Shown: positions 14,147 through 24,240, counted from the stretch's first letter. The stretch is DNA of 64,000 nt from Spirulinaceae cyanobacterium SM2_1_0 (GCA_012031265.1 JAAUTY010000019.1:1-64000), one strand, 5' to 3'. The notes: a model not told the origin generated them from the letters alone. Translations and numbers: made by a program.

Positions 14147-15420
14147 TTTGGTGCGGACTCAGAGGCTGCTGCGTTTTCAGCGGCATCTTCAGTCGGTAGT
14201 GCCAGCGCTTCAGCGGCTGAAATCCCCTCAGCTAGATAGCCAAACCGCCACAAAATCGCCGCCGCCTCAGACCGTGATAGGGGCTTGCTCGGTTGAAACA
14301 GGGTCGTGTAGCCAAAGGCACGCAGGACATTGGCATCGTCGCCATTTTCATAATCAGCGAGCAGCGCTTGGCGGGTTGGGGCGGTCAATTGCTCGGCGTC
14401 TTGGAAGCCCCAGGTTTGTTGAATCGCAGCCAACGAAGCAGCGGGGAATGGCTGACGGCGATCGAGCGGCACTTTCCAGGCGATCGCCTGAGCGCGCGTC
14501 AGCGGGGCCTCGGGCCGAAACAGCAGCGCATTGGTATCACCGGTCAGTCGTGAGGGGATAATACCCGCTTCTGCCAACCCCTGGATTTCAGCAAAGCCAG
14601 GATCACCCGGCTGCACATCTTCAAAGGCCGGTTGGCTGGCTTGGGCAATGGGGCGAATTTGCTTCGTGGGGCGATCGCGATACATCTGATTGTGAGCAGT
14701 GAACAGCCAACGGGCAAATTCCTGGCGCGTCACCGCCTGTTCGGGCTGAAACTCTTGGCTGAGCGGGCTAAACACGCCCAGGGCCGCCAAATCCTGGATG
14801 TAGCGGGCAAAGCGGCGGTCGAGCGAGTTAAGGTCGCTGAACGCAGCGGTTGGTGAACCAGCAGTAGTCGGTGGGGGGTCAGTGCTCGCTGGCGCTGCGG
14901 TTTTCTGGCGGGTGTAGGTCAGCGCAAAGACCGTTCCAGAAGCCTCGGCCTCGCTCGGAAAGTCGAGCTGGACGCGCAAATTTTCTGAATCGGCGACTGC
15001 CCGCTGCGCTGTCAGCGTCGCCTCAGCCGTGGGAGTCGCGTCAAGCTGCCAGCCGTCATCGCTCAGTTGCGCGGTGTAGAATTCCTCGACCTCAGCGCGC
15101 TCAGCCTCAGTCTGCCAGAGGGTTTCGACGGCTTGGCGATCGCCCTGGGCACGCGCCCCCCGCAGATTTTTTTCCTGGCGAATCTCGAGCAGCGTCGCGT
15201 CCGGGTAGCGGGGGAGCGCTTCTGGCCAGTCGGACGGCAAGCTGGGAGTTGCGGCAGGCGAAGGAGTCTCTGCTGGTGTGGGGTCGGGAGCCGGAGCCTC
15301 TGGACTCGCTGCCGTCAGTGACGGATCGGCAGCAAACCAGCTCTCGGCGGCGCTGTCACCGCTACAGGCCGCCAATGCAATCATCAGGGGGGCGATCGCC
15401 AAGGCGCGAAACCAATTCAA
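14143..15420 (-). CDS. S-layer homology (SLH) domain lipoprotein
   Basis: The 425-residue protein has a lipoprotein signal with lipobox LAAC (Cys at about 19), a Pro/Ala/Thr-rich linker, a folded region at about 70-170, then SLH-like segments: FSDLNSLDRRFARYIQDLA, VTRQEFARWLFTAHN, FEDVQPGDPGFAEIQGLAEA and LTRAQAIAWKVPL. SLH domains bind peptidoglycan-linked polymers and in cyanobacteria tether envelope proteins. Translation probably begins at TTG 15420, preceded by GGAGGAT at ten bases. The stop codon is supplied by the end of repeat element A. Specific function is unknown. Confidence 0.85.
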   Translation of the reverse strand: MNWFRALAIAPLMIALAACSGDSAAESWFAADPSLTAASPEAPAPDPTPAETPSPAATPSLPSDWPEALPRYPDATLLEIRQEKNLRGARAQGDRQAVETLWQTEAERAEVEEFYTAQLSDDGWQLDATPTAEATLTAQRAVADSENLRVQLDFPSEAEASGTVFALTYTRQKTAAPASTDPPPTTAGSPTAAFSDLNSLDRRFARYIQDLAALGVFSPLSQEFQPEQAVTRQEFARWLFTAHNQMYRDRPTKQIRPIAQASQPAFEDVQPGDPGFAEIQGLAEAGIIPSRLTGDTNALLFRPEAPLTRAQAIAWKVPLDRRQPFPAASLAAIQQTWGFQDAEQLTAPTRQALLADYENGDDANVLRAFGYTTLFQPSKPLSRSEAAAILWRFGYLAEGISAAEALALPTEDAAENAAASESAPN

Positions 15421-15488
15421 GGCTGTCTATCCTCCGTGCCGGTCAGCTTCTACGCTAGCGCATCTCAGCCAGTCATTGGCGGGCCGCT

Positions 15489-16685
15489 TCAATTGGGGAT
15501 CGTCGTCAGCACCGCCGCCAGTTGCGCGCAGTGAGCGGCTTCATGGGTCGCCATCACGGAGAAGCGCAGACGGCTGGTGGGCACAGTCGGCGGCCGGATC
15601 GCGGGAGCAAAGATGCCCGCTTGCTGCAACTGCTGGGCGATCGCCAGGGCCTCGGCTGGCGTGCGACATTGGGCACACAGAATCGGCGACTCAGAAGGCA
15701 GTAGCGAGAAGTGGGGCGCGAGCACTTGCCGGAGTTGCGCCACATTGCGCTCGAGTTGTTGGCGACGGGCTGGCTCCTGTTGCACGATCTGCACCGCTGT
15801 CAGCGCCGCCGCCGTGTCAGCCGGTGAGAGACCCGTACTGTAAATCCAGGTGGGGGCGCGGTTGCGGAGCCAGTCGATCAGCAGCGCACTGCCCGCAACA
15901 TAACCGCCGAGGCTGCCCAGTGCCTTGCTCAGCGTGCCGACCTGAACCAGCGGCTGCCCGGTACAACCCAGGTGTTCCACCCCACCGGCTCCAGTTGCGC
16001 CGAGGACGCCAGTTGCATGGGCTTCATCCACCAGCACCATGCTGTCAAACTGGCGGGCCAATGCCAAAATTGCCGGCAACGGCGCGAGATCCCCATCCAT
16101 GCTGAAGACGCTATCGGTGATGACCAGGCAACGGCGGTGTTGCGGGCGCTGTTGGTTGAGCATTTGGTTTAAAGCCGTGCAATCGCCGTGGGGATACTCG
16201 CAAATCGTTGCCCCGCTGAGTCGCGCGCCATTTTTGAGGCTGGAGTGGTTGTACTGGTCGGCGAGGATGAGGTCGCGGGGGCCAACGAGAGCGGCGATCG
16301 CCCCCAAGTTCGCCGCATAGCCGGAGCTGAATACGAGCGCATCATCGGTTTGCTTGAGCTGGGCGATCGCTTGCTCAAGTTGCCGGTGCAAAGCACGATG
16401 ACCACTCAGCAACCGTGAACCCGTGCTGCCAGTACCGTAAGCCGCGACGGCTTCAGTCGCGGCGTGAATCAAGCGGGCATCGCCCGCCAGTCCTAGGTAG
16501 TCATTGCTGGCAAAGTTGATCACCCGGCGGCCGTCTAACTCAACAACCGCTCCGGGCAACCCAGCAATGGTTTGCACGCGACGATACCAGTCGGCTCGAT
16601 GCAGCGTCTCTAGGGCGCGCTCGATCCAGGCGTAGGGGGCGATCGCCGCTGTGCTCGTCGGGTCTTGGCAGTCAGATACTTGCAT
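15489..16685 (-). CDS. bioF: 8-amino-7-oxononanoate synthase (biotin synthesis)
   Basis: A PLP-dependent alpha-oxoamine synthase of 398 residues that condenses pimeloyl-thioester with alanine. Family motifs: [13 protein letters not shown] near residue 60, [48 protein letters not shown], and the PLP lysine in [13 protein letters not shown]. The biotin enzyme is the best match; the related 2-amino-3-ketobutyrate ligase and serine palmitoyltransferase are less likely. It lies 13 bases downstream of a PD-(D/E)XK-like gene on the same strand, so the two may be co-transcribed without a functional link. Confidence 0.9.
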   Translation of the reverse strand: MQVSDCQDPTSTAAIAPYAWIERALETLHRADWYRRVQTIAGLPGAVVELDGRRVINFASNDYLGLAGDARLIHAATEAVAAYGTGSTGSRLLSGHRALHRQLEQAIAQLKQTDDALVFSSGYAANLGAIAALVGPRDLILADQYNHSSLKNGARLSGATICEYPHGDCTALNQMLNQQRPQHRRCLVITDSVFSMDGDLAPLPAILALARQFDSMVLVDEAHATGVLGATGAGGVEHLGCTGQPLVQVGTLSKALGSLGGYVAGSALLIDWLRNRAPTWIYSTGLSPADTAAALTAVQIVQQEPARRQQLERNVAQLRQVLAPHFSLLPSESPILCAQCRTPAEALAIAQQLQQAGIFAPAIRPPTVPTSRLRFSVMATHEAAHCAQLAAVLTTIPN

Positions 16686-16698
16686 TCACTCGTACCAA

Positions 16699-17328
16699 TC
16701 AATTTTCTGCCCGTAGCGCAATTTGTCGGGCGCTGCGTTGGAAGAGGGCGTGCAGGCGACCGAGGAGATCAGCCATGTTGCCGGTGGAGTAGAGATCAGT
16801 GGCATCGACATTGCCATCGGTGTGCAAGCAGTAAAATTGCCAGCCTTGGCCATTGGTCACAATCCCAAAAATATCAATATTCCGACCGATTGCCTGGTTG
16901 TTGGCCTGGCAAGCTTTCATTTCCACGAGGCACTGCGCTAAGCCTTGTTGGAAATCATCCTTTTTAGCCTCGATAATGCACACAAAAGGAGCTTCGAGAT
17001 AACCCTTGCGTTCAGCGACGACATAATCAACATAACCGCTCGTTAGCTCGTCCGCTAATGGTGCACCTTTCCAGATTTTTAGGGTTTGGCAATCGACAAT
17101 CGCTTCCTCGCAAATGGCATCAATCAGGAGCTTTTTGGCTTCCTCCTGACTTTGGAGATCGAAGCTGATCCTGAGGCGGCGCAGCCGTTCCTGGAAGAAA
17201 TCACTCGGCTGGCGGGGTGTGGCTGCGAAGTCCCAGGCGTTTAATTCCGTCAGGTTGAGATGCTTGAATGCCTCGGCGTAGGTAAAGCTCGAGAAGGTTT
17301 TCTTTTTCGCAGCAGTGGATCGTGCCAT
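16699..17328 (-). CDS. PD-(D/E)XK nuclease-like protein, paralogue of the cas-operon gene
   Basis: A 209-residue protein with the same core seen at 5227-5835: Glu in the ICEEAIVD helix, Asp in TSGYVDYVV, and FVCIIEAKKDDFQQGLAQ as the E-x-K plus following helix. The N-terminus is basic (ARSTAAKKK). Such proteins are usually annotated as hypothetical or as type I restriction R-subunit-like. Start ATG 17328. It is immediately upstream of bioF. No partner methylase is nearby, so a classical restriction system is unlikely. Confidence 0.65.
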   Translation of the reverse strand: MARSTAAKKKTFSSFTYAEAFKHLNLTELNAWDFAATPRQPSDFFQERLRRLRISFDLQSQEEAKKLLIDAICEEAIVDCQTLKIWKGAPLADELTSGYVDYVVAERKGYLEAPFVCIIEAKKDDFQQGLAQCLVEMKACQANNQAIGRNIDIFGIVTNGQGWQFYCLHTDGNVDATDLYSTGNMADLLGRLHALFQRSARQIALRAEN

Positions 17329-17514
17329 GAGTTGCAGCGAGTGCGTAGGAGCAGCGGAGGTCAGCAGTCGTCAGGAATCGCGTTTGACTCTGCAATCATG
17401 CAGGACGGCTGAGCCACTGGGGCGAATGCAGCCGGCCGCATTCGCCGGGGGAATCGCGCCTGCCCAACAGCTTAACGTGAGTCAGCGGGGCATCGGCTGC
17501 TCGCCTGTCCAGGC

Positions 17515-18699
17515 TCAAGCTGAATAAACCCGCCCCTTCCAGGCACCGCCGCGACCCTGCCAATGGCGGCGGGCTGAGTCCAGGGTCATCAGAGTGTAGA
17601 GCGAGGCGATCGCCGGGAGTCCCACGGCCCAGAGCGGCGATCGCTGATAAAGCCGCAGCGTCGGTGCATAGGCGATCGCCATCAGCAACCAGGCGAGGCC
17701 ACTGGCGATCGCCACGCGCCCGTCGCCCAAAAGTAAACCGAGGCCCAGTCCCACCGGCGGCACCAGGTAAATCAGACCCATGCCCAAGATCGTGCCGAGC
17801 AACAGCAGCGGCGAATAGTGCAACTGTGTGTAGGCCGTGCGCGCCACCATGTCCCAGAGGGTTGCCAGCGAATCGTAGGGGCGCAGGCTGTGGGTCGCCG
17901 TGGTCAAGCCCAGCCAGATGCGGCCTGACTGGGGCGATCGCGGATTCGATTTGATCGCTTGGGCCAGGGCGCAGTCGTCGATCAGCGCCTGACGGATGGC
18001 TCCAATGCCACCGATCTGCGTCAAGGCGTCGCGGCGAACGAGGATGCAGCCCCCCGCCGCCGCTGCCAGGGAGTGTCCCGGCTGGTTGACCCAGGGAAAG
18101 GGGTAGAGTTTTTGGAAAAAGAACACAAAGGCTGGAACCAGGAGCTGCTCCCAGAAGCTCTGGCAGCGCAACCGCACCATCAGCGACACGAGATCGCGGC
18201 GATCGCCCACAGCCTGGGCAACCAACCGCTGCAACTCGTCCGGCGCATGGGCGATGTCGGCATCGGTTAGCCAGAGATAGTCGGGGATAAATTCGCCGCT
18301 AGTCACCGCCTGGAAGCCCTGCTCGACGGCCCAGAGTTTGCCCGTCCAGCCGGCGGGGAGGGGCGCGACGGTGAGCACCTGGAGCGGGGTCAGCGACTCA
18401 GCAGCGATCGCCCGAGCCAGATCAGCCGTGCCGTCGGTGCTGCGGTCGTCGGCGAGAATGACGCGGAACTGACCGGGGTAGGTCTGTGCCAGTAGCGAGG
18501 GCAGCGTCTGCGGCAGCAGGTCGGCTTCGTCGCGGGCGGGCACGATCGCACAGACCGCAGGATAGGGGTCGAGGACAGGGAGGTTGTCTGCGGACAAGCG
18601 CTGGTTAGCTTGCCAGAATTGTCCTCGGGCAAAGATGAGACCGAGCCAAATCGCCAGGGAGAGCAGGGCGATCGCCAATACCAGTATGGATAAAGTCAC
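17515..18699 (-). CDS. hpnB: Family 2 glycosyltransferase, HpnB-like (hopanoid-associated)
   Basis: A 394-residue membrane glycosyltransferase. The N-terminal helix (residues about 3-25) is followed by a GT-A domain with VCAIVPARDEADLLPQTL, VILADDRSTDGTADLA and LWLTDADIAHAP, and the C-terminal third has several membrane helices (LLLGTILGMGLIYLVPP and following). This architecture matches HpnB of hopene-linked glycolipid loci. No hopanoid gene lies next to it here, so the substrate is inferred. GTG start at 18699. Confidence 0.75.
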   Translation of the reverse strand: MTLSILVLAIALLSLAIWLGLIFARGQFWQANQRLSADNLPVLDPYPAVCAIVPARDEADLLPQTLPSLLAQTYPGQFRVILADDRSTDGTADLARAIAAESLTPLQVLTVAPLPAGWTGKLWAVEQGFQAVTSGEFIPDYLWLTDADIAHAPDELQRLVAQAVGDRRDLVSLMVRLRCQSFWEQLLVPAFVFFFQKLYPFPWVNQPGHSLAAAAGGCILVRRDALTQIGGIGAIRQALIDDCALAQAIKSNPRSPQSGRIWLGLTTATHSLRPYDSLATLWDMVARTAYTQLHYSPLLLLGTILGMGLIYLVPPVGLGLGLLLGDGRVAIASGLAWLLMAIAYAPTLRLYQRSPLWAVGLPAIASLYTLMTLDSARRHWQGRGGAWKGRVYSA

Positions 18700-18776
18700 A
18701 GTTCAACCTCTCCCAACGACTCAGCGGCAATCGCGATACAAATTACACAGTCCAGGGAAGTTCTCAATATTGGCGG

Positions 18777-19481
18777 CTAAATTTTGGGAGCCACATCCGG
18801 GCGGCGGGCGGGTGCTGGCTTGGTAGCTCGTGGCTGGCGGGTATTTTTAAAACGGGCGATCGCCTCGCTGGCAGTGCGGATCACCTCGCCATCGCTATCC
18901 CGCAAGGCCCGTTGCAGGAGCGGCACGACGCGCGCATCGCGAATGTGGGTGAGGGCGGCGACGGCGGCTTGCCGGACTTCGCGCTCGCCATCACCGCTGA
19001 GTTGCGCCAAGGTATCGACGGCTTGCAAGACTTCGTGACGCGGCGGGTTGGCGACGGCGATCGCCCCGATGGCGATCGCCGTCTGGCAACGATAAGCCGC
19101 GCTGGGGTGATAACGGTAGTGGCTGAGCAGTGACAGGTAAACGGTCTGACCGGACTGCCCCCAAGCAATGAGATCAGCCAACTCGCGATCCTCAACTGCC
19201 GGGAGGTCTGGGGTTGGGGCAGCAGCCGACGGCGAAGCGATGGAGGCCGGCGGCGGTGTAGCAGCGGGTCGCGGTGAGGCTGCGATCGGAGCCGTGACCG
19301 AATCGGGCATCACGGCTGGCGCGGGCTGGTTCTGGCGCAGCGGCCCGGATTGCAAGCGTGCTGAGGGAGAAAGAGTTGGTGGGATGACGGCTTGTTGCTC
19401 ACGGTCGCGTCGGCGCAGTCCCGCCGTGATCACCGCGACCAGACAAGCCCCACCCAATAGGATCGCAAAAATAGTTTCCAT
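18777..19481 (-). CDS. Membrane-anchored HEAT-repeat protein
   Basis: A 234-residue protein with one N-terminal membrane helix (METIFAILLGGACLVAVIT), a low-complexity Pro/Ala/Ser region to about residue 115, and HEAT/PBS-lyase-like repeats after it: YRCQTAIAIGAIA, VRQAAVAALTHIRD and VIRTASEAIARFKN. HEAT repeats are protein-interaction scaffolds and in cyanobacteria also occur in phycobilin lyases, but no lyase feature is seen. The start is ATG 19481, preceded by a GGGGGAG ribosome site; an upstream extension to 19580 looks non-coding. Confidence 0.75.
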   Translation of the reverse strand: METIFAILLGGACLVAVITAGLRRRDREQQAVIPPTLSPSARLQSGPLRQNQPAPAVMPDSVTAPIAASPRPAATPPPASIASPSAAAPTPDLPAVEDRELADLIAWGQSGQTVYLSLLSHYRYHPSAAYRCQTAIAIGAIAVANPPRHEVLQAVDTLAQLSGDGEREVRQAAVAALTHIRDARVVPLLQRALRDSDGEVIRTASEAIARFKNTRQPRATKPAPARRPDVAPKI

Positions 19482-19597
19482 CACTTCTCCCCCCAGAACT
19501 CCGAAAATCTGGTGTCTAACGGCGATCGCCCGCCGCACTCCATGCACCCCCATCCTCGCAGAGCCGCTCAATCCACGCAATAGCGGTGCTCGCGAAC

Positions 19598-21010
19598 TTA
19601 GGGGGACGGCGGGGCATTGGGTCGCAGAGTGCCACGCTCGTTGATGGTCAGCGGCGTATTGGGAAAATCGCTGCGTGTCAACTGACGGATGAGGCGAATA
19701 CTATCGCCCTGGGGACTGGGGTACGGAATGCCGCCATCTTTGAGAAAGACAGGATGGATCTGACCGCTGACCAGATTACCCTCCGCGTCCAGCCGCACTT
19801 CGAGCACCAGTGAGTAGGCGAGGGGGCCGGCGGTAGAGAGGGTGCGGTAGCCCATGAAGTTGCCGAGCGAGTAGGCAATGAGTTTGCCGTTGTAGAGTTC
19901 AAAGGCGCGGGGCACATGTGGGCCGTGACCGAGTACCAGATCCGCGCCACTGGCAACGACACCGCGCGCAAACTGGACGACGTTGCCACGATTTTCGCCG
20001 TAAAACATTTCGACGCGATCGCGCGTATGCTGCGCCGCTGTACCCTCAGCACCACCGTGAAAAGAGACGATAGTAATATCCGCTTCCTCCTCGGCGGCGG
20101 CGATCGCCTGTCGCGCCGCATTCAAGTTCAGCAGCGAGGTATTTCCGCGCCCGGTATGGCTGTAGGCAAACCAGGCAACCCGCAGACCATTGTGCTCAGT
20201 GAATACTGGGTCACCGGCCGTTCCCACGGCAGCCATTCCTTCTTGTTGAATGTTGCGGACGGTATCCTGGAAGCCGACTTCGCCAAAATCATTGGCGTGG
20301 TTATTGGCAATGCTGAGCACATCGAAGCCCATCTGCTCCATGAGGTCGGCATATTCCGGCGGCGTCCGGAAGGCGAAGACATTAGGACGGCTGGTATCTT
20401 TGGCGGGTTGGCGCGATCGCGTCAAGGTCGTCTCCAAATTGCCAAAGACGACATCGGCATCCTGGAGCAGCGGCCGCGTCGGCAAAAACAGCTCAACTCC
20501 GCGTGGATAGAGGCGATTGTTGGGAAAATTTGTCCCCGGTACGATGTCGCCAACCGCTTTCACCACCAGCGTCGGCGGTAGCTCTGGCGTCGCTTCCGGC
20601 TCTGGTTCTGGCGGGGGCGAGAATTCGGGGCTGGGCGAGGCTTCGGGTTCCGCTACTGCGTCAGAACCAGGGGAGGGTTCCGGAGCGGGTTGCGGCGTTT
20701 CCCCCGGAGCGGCATCAACGTCGGCAGGTAGCTCTGCTAAAGTCGCCAGCAAGGTTTGACCCGTCTCACCGGTAGCCAGGCGGTCGAGACCGCTGGGAGC
20801 GAAGGCGCTGTAGCTCGTCCCGGCCCAAAAACTAAAACCGCAGAGACTCAACCGCATTAGAACGCGGTTGCTCAGGGTCAGTTGCCCAAACCAGGCTAGG
20901 GCAAACAGGGCGCTACGGCGATGCAATTGTTGGAGCTTGGCATTGACGGCGATCGCGCGATCGCGACTCGCCTGCTTGACGGCAACGTAGCGATTGCGAA
21001 GCTGAACCAC
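19598..21010 (-). CDS. CapA-family metallophosphatase-like protein
   Basis: A 470-residue protein with an N-terminal membrane helix, a Pro/Glu-rich spacer at about 95-145, and a CapA/PgsA-like domain: VKAVGDIVPGTNFPN, VFGNLETTLTRS, LSIANNHANDFGEVG, VSFHGGAEGT and LGHGPHVPRAFE. CapA proteins are associated with poly-gamma-glutamate capsule synthesis, but no capB/C partner lies here, so an envelope phosphatase role is as likely. GTG start at 21010. Confidence 0.85.
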   Translation of the reverse strand: MVQLRNRYVAVKQASRDRAIAVNAKLQQLHRRSALFALAWFGQLTLSNRVLMRLSLCGFSFWAGTSYSAFAPSGLDRLATGETGQTLLATLAELPADVDAAPGETPQPAPEPSPGSDAVAEPEASPSPEFSPPPEPEPEATPELPPTLVVKAVGDIVPGTNFPNNRLYPRGVELFLPTRPLLQDADVVFGNLETTLTRSRQPAKDTSRPNVFAFRTPPEYADLMEQMGFDVLSIANNHANDFGEVGFQDTVRNIQQEGMAAVGTAGDPVFTEHNGLRVAWFAYSHTGRGNTSLLNLNAARQAIAAAEEEADITIVSFHGGAEGTAAQHTRDRVEMFYGENRGNVVQFARGVVASGADLVLGHGPHVPRAFELYNGKLIAYSLGNFMGYRTLSTAGPLAYSLVLEVRLDAEGNLVSGQIHPVFLKDGGIPYPSPQGDSIRLIRQLTRSDFPNTPLTINERGTLRPNAPPSP

Positions 21011-21011
21011 G

Positions 21012-21340
21012 CTAAAGTCTCACTCTCACACCAAATTTCTTGTCATCTTACCCCAAGCCGCCAGGGGATGACGGTTCTGGGCGACATCCCGGGCGATCGC
21101 GCGCATTGAGCGGCTCTCACGACCTTTCATTCTGAGTCACCGCCCCAGACCGGATCGCGGCACGCATGGGTTGCGAATCTCGCGGGCAACCTTCAGATTT
21201 CCCCAGCAGTGTGCCCCACCCAACCACAGCGAGGAGCACGGTCAGCATGACCGGGAGCCGATGCCACGCTCAGTCTGTCCGCAAGCAGTTCCAAAACCGA
21301 TTGGTGCTTACAAGGCCAGAGACGGGTCAAAACAATCTAA
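21012..21340. other. Gene-free region between the CapA-like gene and tRNA-Gly
   Basis: About 330 bases with no supported gene. It should include the promoter of the CapA-like gene. I see no repeat of the families described elsewhere in the window. Confidence 0.35.
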
Positions 21341-21411
21341 GCGGGTAACGCGATTCGAACGCGCGACATTCACCTTGGCAAGGTGACGCTCTACCACTGA
21401 GCTATACCCGC
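21341..21411 (-). tRNA. tRNA-Gly (anticodon GCC)
   Basis: On the minus strand a 71-base cloverleaf begins GCGGGTATAGCTCAGTGG and ends with the complementary GTTACCCGC. The anticodon stem CACCT/AGGTG encloses TTGCCAA, giving anticodon GCC. The T arm has GTTCGAATC. CCA is not encoded. Confidence 0.95.
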
Positions 21412-21497
21412 ATTTCTATAACCTTCAGGTTCACAATTGTGACAAATCTGACTGGCATTTGTCAAGCTGGAGCCACCGGAAATCAGCCGCCAGTCGC

Positions 21498-22097
21498 CTA
21501 CACCTGGCTCGCTTCCGACGTGACGGTGGGCGCAAATGATTCTGACGTCGCGCCCGGCAGCGATGGACTCTCAGAACCCCCATTGCCAATGCGATAGGTC
21601 GGTTCATTCGCTTGCACCGCCTGTAGCCGTCGCATCAAGCTCATCATTTCTAAGGCATTCATAGCATAGCCCCAGCCCAGGTTGCTCTTGATGCCAGCGC
21701 GCTCTAGGGCTTGCTGCATCGTATCGGTAGTCAGCACCCCAAAAATCACCGGGACGCCAGTTTGAAAGCTCGCCGCTGCGATCCCTTTGGCCGCCTCCGA
21801 GGCAACGTAGTCGAAGTGGGGAGTGTGACCGCGAATTACAGCACCGAGGCAGATCACCGCGTTGTAGCGACCAGACAGTGCTGCTTGCCGCGCGACCATC
21901 GCAATCTCGAAGCTCCCCGGTACCCAAAAGTAATCAACTTGGGTGCCGTGCGGATTGGTGTCAATGCCGTGGCGCTGCAAGCAGTCTTGGCAACCCGAGA
22001 GGAGTTTGCCGGTGACCAAGTCGTTGAATCGACCAATGACGATCGCCAACCGCGATGCCGCTGTGTCGTCGTTGAATGTCCCTTCAAAGATTGCCAT
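21498..22097 (-). CDS. ribH: 6,7-dimethyl-8-ribityllumazine synthase
   Basis: The enzyme makes the penultimate intermediate of riboflavin and assembles into icosahedral particles. The 199-residue protein has the family motifs [41 protein letters not shown] (with the catalytic His) and [18 protein letters not shown]-terminal extension of about 35 residues beyond the usual end is rich in Ser/Glu and probably disordered. It is 37 bases downstream of psbZ on the same strand, a pairing often seen in cyanobacteria. Confidence 0.95.
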   Translation of the reverse strand: MAIFEGTFNDDTAASRLAIVIGRFNDLVTGKLLSGCQDCLQRHGIDTNPHGTQVDYFWVPGSFEIAMVARQAALSGRYNAVICLGAVIRGHTPHFDYVASEAAKGIAAASFQTGVPVIFGVLTTDTMQQALERAGIKSNLGWGYAMNALEMMSLMRRLQAVQANEPTYRIGNGGSESPSLPGATSESFAPTVTSEASQV

Positions 22098-22134
22098 AAC
22101 TGCCTCCAGCGCAGTGAGAAAAGTGAGGCGATCG

Positions 22135-22323
22135 CTAAACGACCAAGAAGTTCAGCGTCCCCACCACGACGACCAAAACCAACCACAATCCGGAGCTGAG
22201 GAAAATCAACCGCTTGGACTGCTCCCAGTTTTGGGGGGTGGCATAGGCTACGGGCACGCCCACAACCATAGCGAAGGACAGAAATACCAAAGCAGCAAGC
22301 GCCAACTGAAAAATGATCGTCAT
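22135..22323 (-). CDS. psbZ: Photosystem II protein PsbZ
   Basis: A 62-residue protein with two transmembrane helices ([18 protein letters not shown] and [17 protein letters not shown]) joined by a short loop with [14 protein letters not shown], exactly the PsbZ pattern. It stabilises the photosystem II-antenna supercomplex in the thylakoid. It is upstream of ribH and probably in the same transcript. Confidence 0.95.
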   Translation of the reverse strand: MTIIFQLALAALVFLSFAMVVGVPVAYATPQNWEQSKRLIFLSSGLWLVLVVVVGTLNFLVV

Positions 22324-22504
22324 CGTCTTTAATTCCCAACTACAGCAGCGAAGAACAGGCTCAGCGAGCAGACTTTATAAAAATGTATTAAGCCTTTCTC
22401 ATAGTTCTAAGCTACCAAAGATTGACCGGGCTGCAAAGCCAGTCGTCGGGAGCGGCAGGGCGTCTATGGCTCTTGGGGAGCACCGCTCAGATCGCGACGG
22501 CCAG

Positions 22505-23400
22505 TCAGCTTCGGAACAGGAGCGCAATCCCAGCCACGGCGATCGCCGCTCCCAGGATCGCCCGATAACTCAACCGTCCGCCCGTCAGGATCACCAGCGG
22601 CAGTACAAAGAGTGGACTCGTGGCAAGCAGGGTCTGAGCAATGCCGGTCGGCGCAAACTTGAAGGCGACTTGTTGCAGCCAGATGCCGAGATAGGTACCG
22701 AGTAGAGCCGCGAGGCGATCGCCCCCCAAGCCCGCCGCGACAAGTGCCGCAGCGGGGCCAACTCGCTGGGTGAGCGGAGGGTCAGGAGGAGGAGTGCCGC
22801 CGCAGTGCCGCCGCTGAGCCGCCACAAGCTACCGGTCAGGGCTGTCACATCGGTCGCCGTGAGCACGGCGCGCGACAGCACCGCCCCGCTCGCCTGCGAT
22901 AGCTCAGCCACCATCGCCCAGCCCAGACCTTGCCAAAATTGACGTGGTGTGATCCCCTCGCCCGGGGTGCGTTCGGCGATCGTCCAGGCCACACCGGCTA
23001 GAGTCACCAGGATGCCGCACCAGGCAGTCAGGGAGAGCGTTTCGCGCAGGAAGACCAGTGCCAAAATCGCGGCGAGCGGCGGGGCTAAGGTCTCGAGCAG
23101 CAGGGCGCGGCGGGCACCCAAGGCATTGAGGCTGGCGAAAAAAGCCGTATCCCCCAGACCGATGCCGAGGAGGCCACTCAGGAGAAAAAGCCCCACCGCG
23201 TGGAACGTCAGAGCGGACTGAGACGACTGGCTCAGGGTGAAAGTGACAAGCATAGCGGCGATCGCGATCACGCCCTTGAGCACATTCAGCGGTAGCGGCG
23301 ACAGGATACGACCGACGCGACCATAGATCGTGGTGGCGATCGCCCAGAGGAGCGCCCCACTGAGAGCAGCAAGCTCGCCCGTCGGCAGTTCAGAATTCAG
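22505..23400 (-). pseudogene. DMT/EamA-family permease with a one-base frameshift
   Basis: The first part (to about residue 220) has EamA-type membrane helices such as LFLLSGLLGIGLGDTAFFAS; the C-terminal helices continue in another frame (YLGIWLQQVAFKFAPTG, FVLPLVILTGG). The switch is at a run of six C at 22722-22727; one more base restores RRAWGGDRLAALLG and a single 298-residue protein, the normal length. The start appears to be CTG at 23400-23398 with GAGGAG eight bases upstream, as the frame extends 39 codons above the first GTG with good coding character (LAALSGALLWAIATT). Function is probably export of a small metabolite. Confidence 0.75.
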
Positions 23401-23639
23401 TGACTTTTCTCCTCACAGCAGCGAGCATCAATGGGCAGAGCACTGACACCAGGAGCCACCCGGCTAATCGCAAAAGTGGCTCATGAAAACTGGGGACTCC
23501 TTGACAGGGAGAGAACTGTGGTAGTCAGAACATCACGGGCGGAGACAGATGCACTGAACCAACAGCAGAGTCAGTCTTAGCAGTGAGTCGGGCGAAGTAG
23601 TTTCAACCGCGCTGCAATTCGGAAGACTCCCTAGGAAGT

Positions 23640-23855
23640 GTGGCGAAAGTTTTTGACCGATTTGATCAGCTACCCCCGCAAATGCCGATTCGTCGCCTGG
23701 GAGCTGGTAGCGGGAGAGCGCCCTGGCGAATGCTCAGCTTCTGCAAGTGTGACAACCCTAAACAGTCAGTCTGGAATCGCCGCTACAGCCAGTGGGAAAC
23801 CAACGCTACTAACAGGCGGACGGGCTGGACTCAATCAACATCAACCTCATCGTAG
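23640..23855 (+). CDS. Possible small protein of 71 residues, unknown
   Basis: A GTG-started frame (GTG at 23640, with AGGA a few bases upstream) encodes a basic peptide with segments QMPIRRLGAGSGRAPWR and CDNPKQSVWNRRY. It converges with the cyAbrB gene and overlaps its last codons. It has no recognised family and no conserved motif that I know; it could be non-coding. The surrounding stretch 23401-23830 otherwise contains nothing I can name. Confidence 0.25.
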   Translation: MAKVFDRFDQLPPQMPIRRLGAGSGRAPWRMLSFCKCDNPKQSVWNRRYSQWETNATNRRTGWTQSTSTSS

Positions 23856-24240
23856 TCATCCTCGTTGCGATCGACTTGGCGGAGATGGATATGCTTACGA
23901 CCGAGGGTGATTTCAAACTCATCTCCCGGCGAGAGACCCATTTTCTTGGTGTAGGCCGAGCCAATGAGCAAATTACCATTGACTGGACGCTAATCCGGTA
24001 GCTAGCTGAACGGCCGCCACGACCATTCGTGTCAGCACTGCTATCGAGCTGAATCCCTTCAGCATCAATCAGGGCATTGAGGAATTTCATCATGTTGACA
24101 CGCTCGACGCCATTGCGTGTCTTAGTGTAGTAGCCACAAGCTCTAGCCTTTTCTTCCTTACTCAGGTTGCCTAGCTCTTTGACTTTGTTACTCAGGGCTT
24201 CTCCCGTCAGGGGGAGGGTTTTGTCGTTGCTGCTCATCAA
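23831..24240 (-). pseudogene. cyAbrB-family transcriptional regulator, frameshifted
   Basis: Cyanobacterial AbrB proteins are DNA-binding regulators of nitrogen, carbon and hydrogenase genes. The N-terminal part is typical (PLTGEALSNKVKELGNLS, ACGYYTKTRNGVERVN, MMKFLNALIDAEGI). After RISVQS the frame is lost; one base missing near 23980-23983 explains it, because the next frame gives NGNLLIGSAYTKKMGL and SPGDEFEITLGRKHIHLRQV and stops at 23831. The repaired protein has 136 residues, the normal length. As printed, the uncorrected frame ends at 23809. calA and calB cannot be told apart here. Confidence 0.75.

Noticed and set aside
16699-17328. A restriction-modification system with the PD-(D/E)XK-like gene
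   Set aside because: No methyltransferase or specificity subunit gene is nearby; the neighbours are bioF and a glycosyltransferase.
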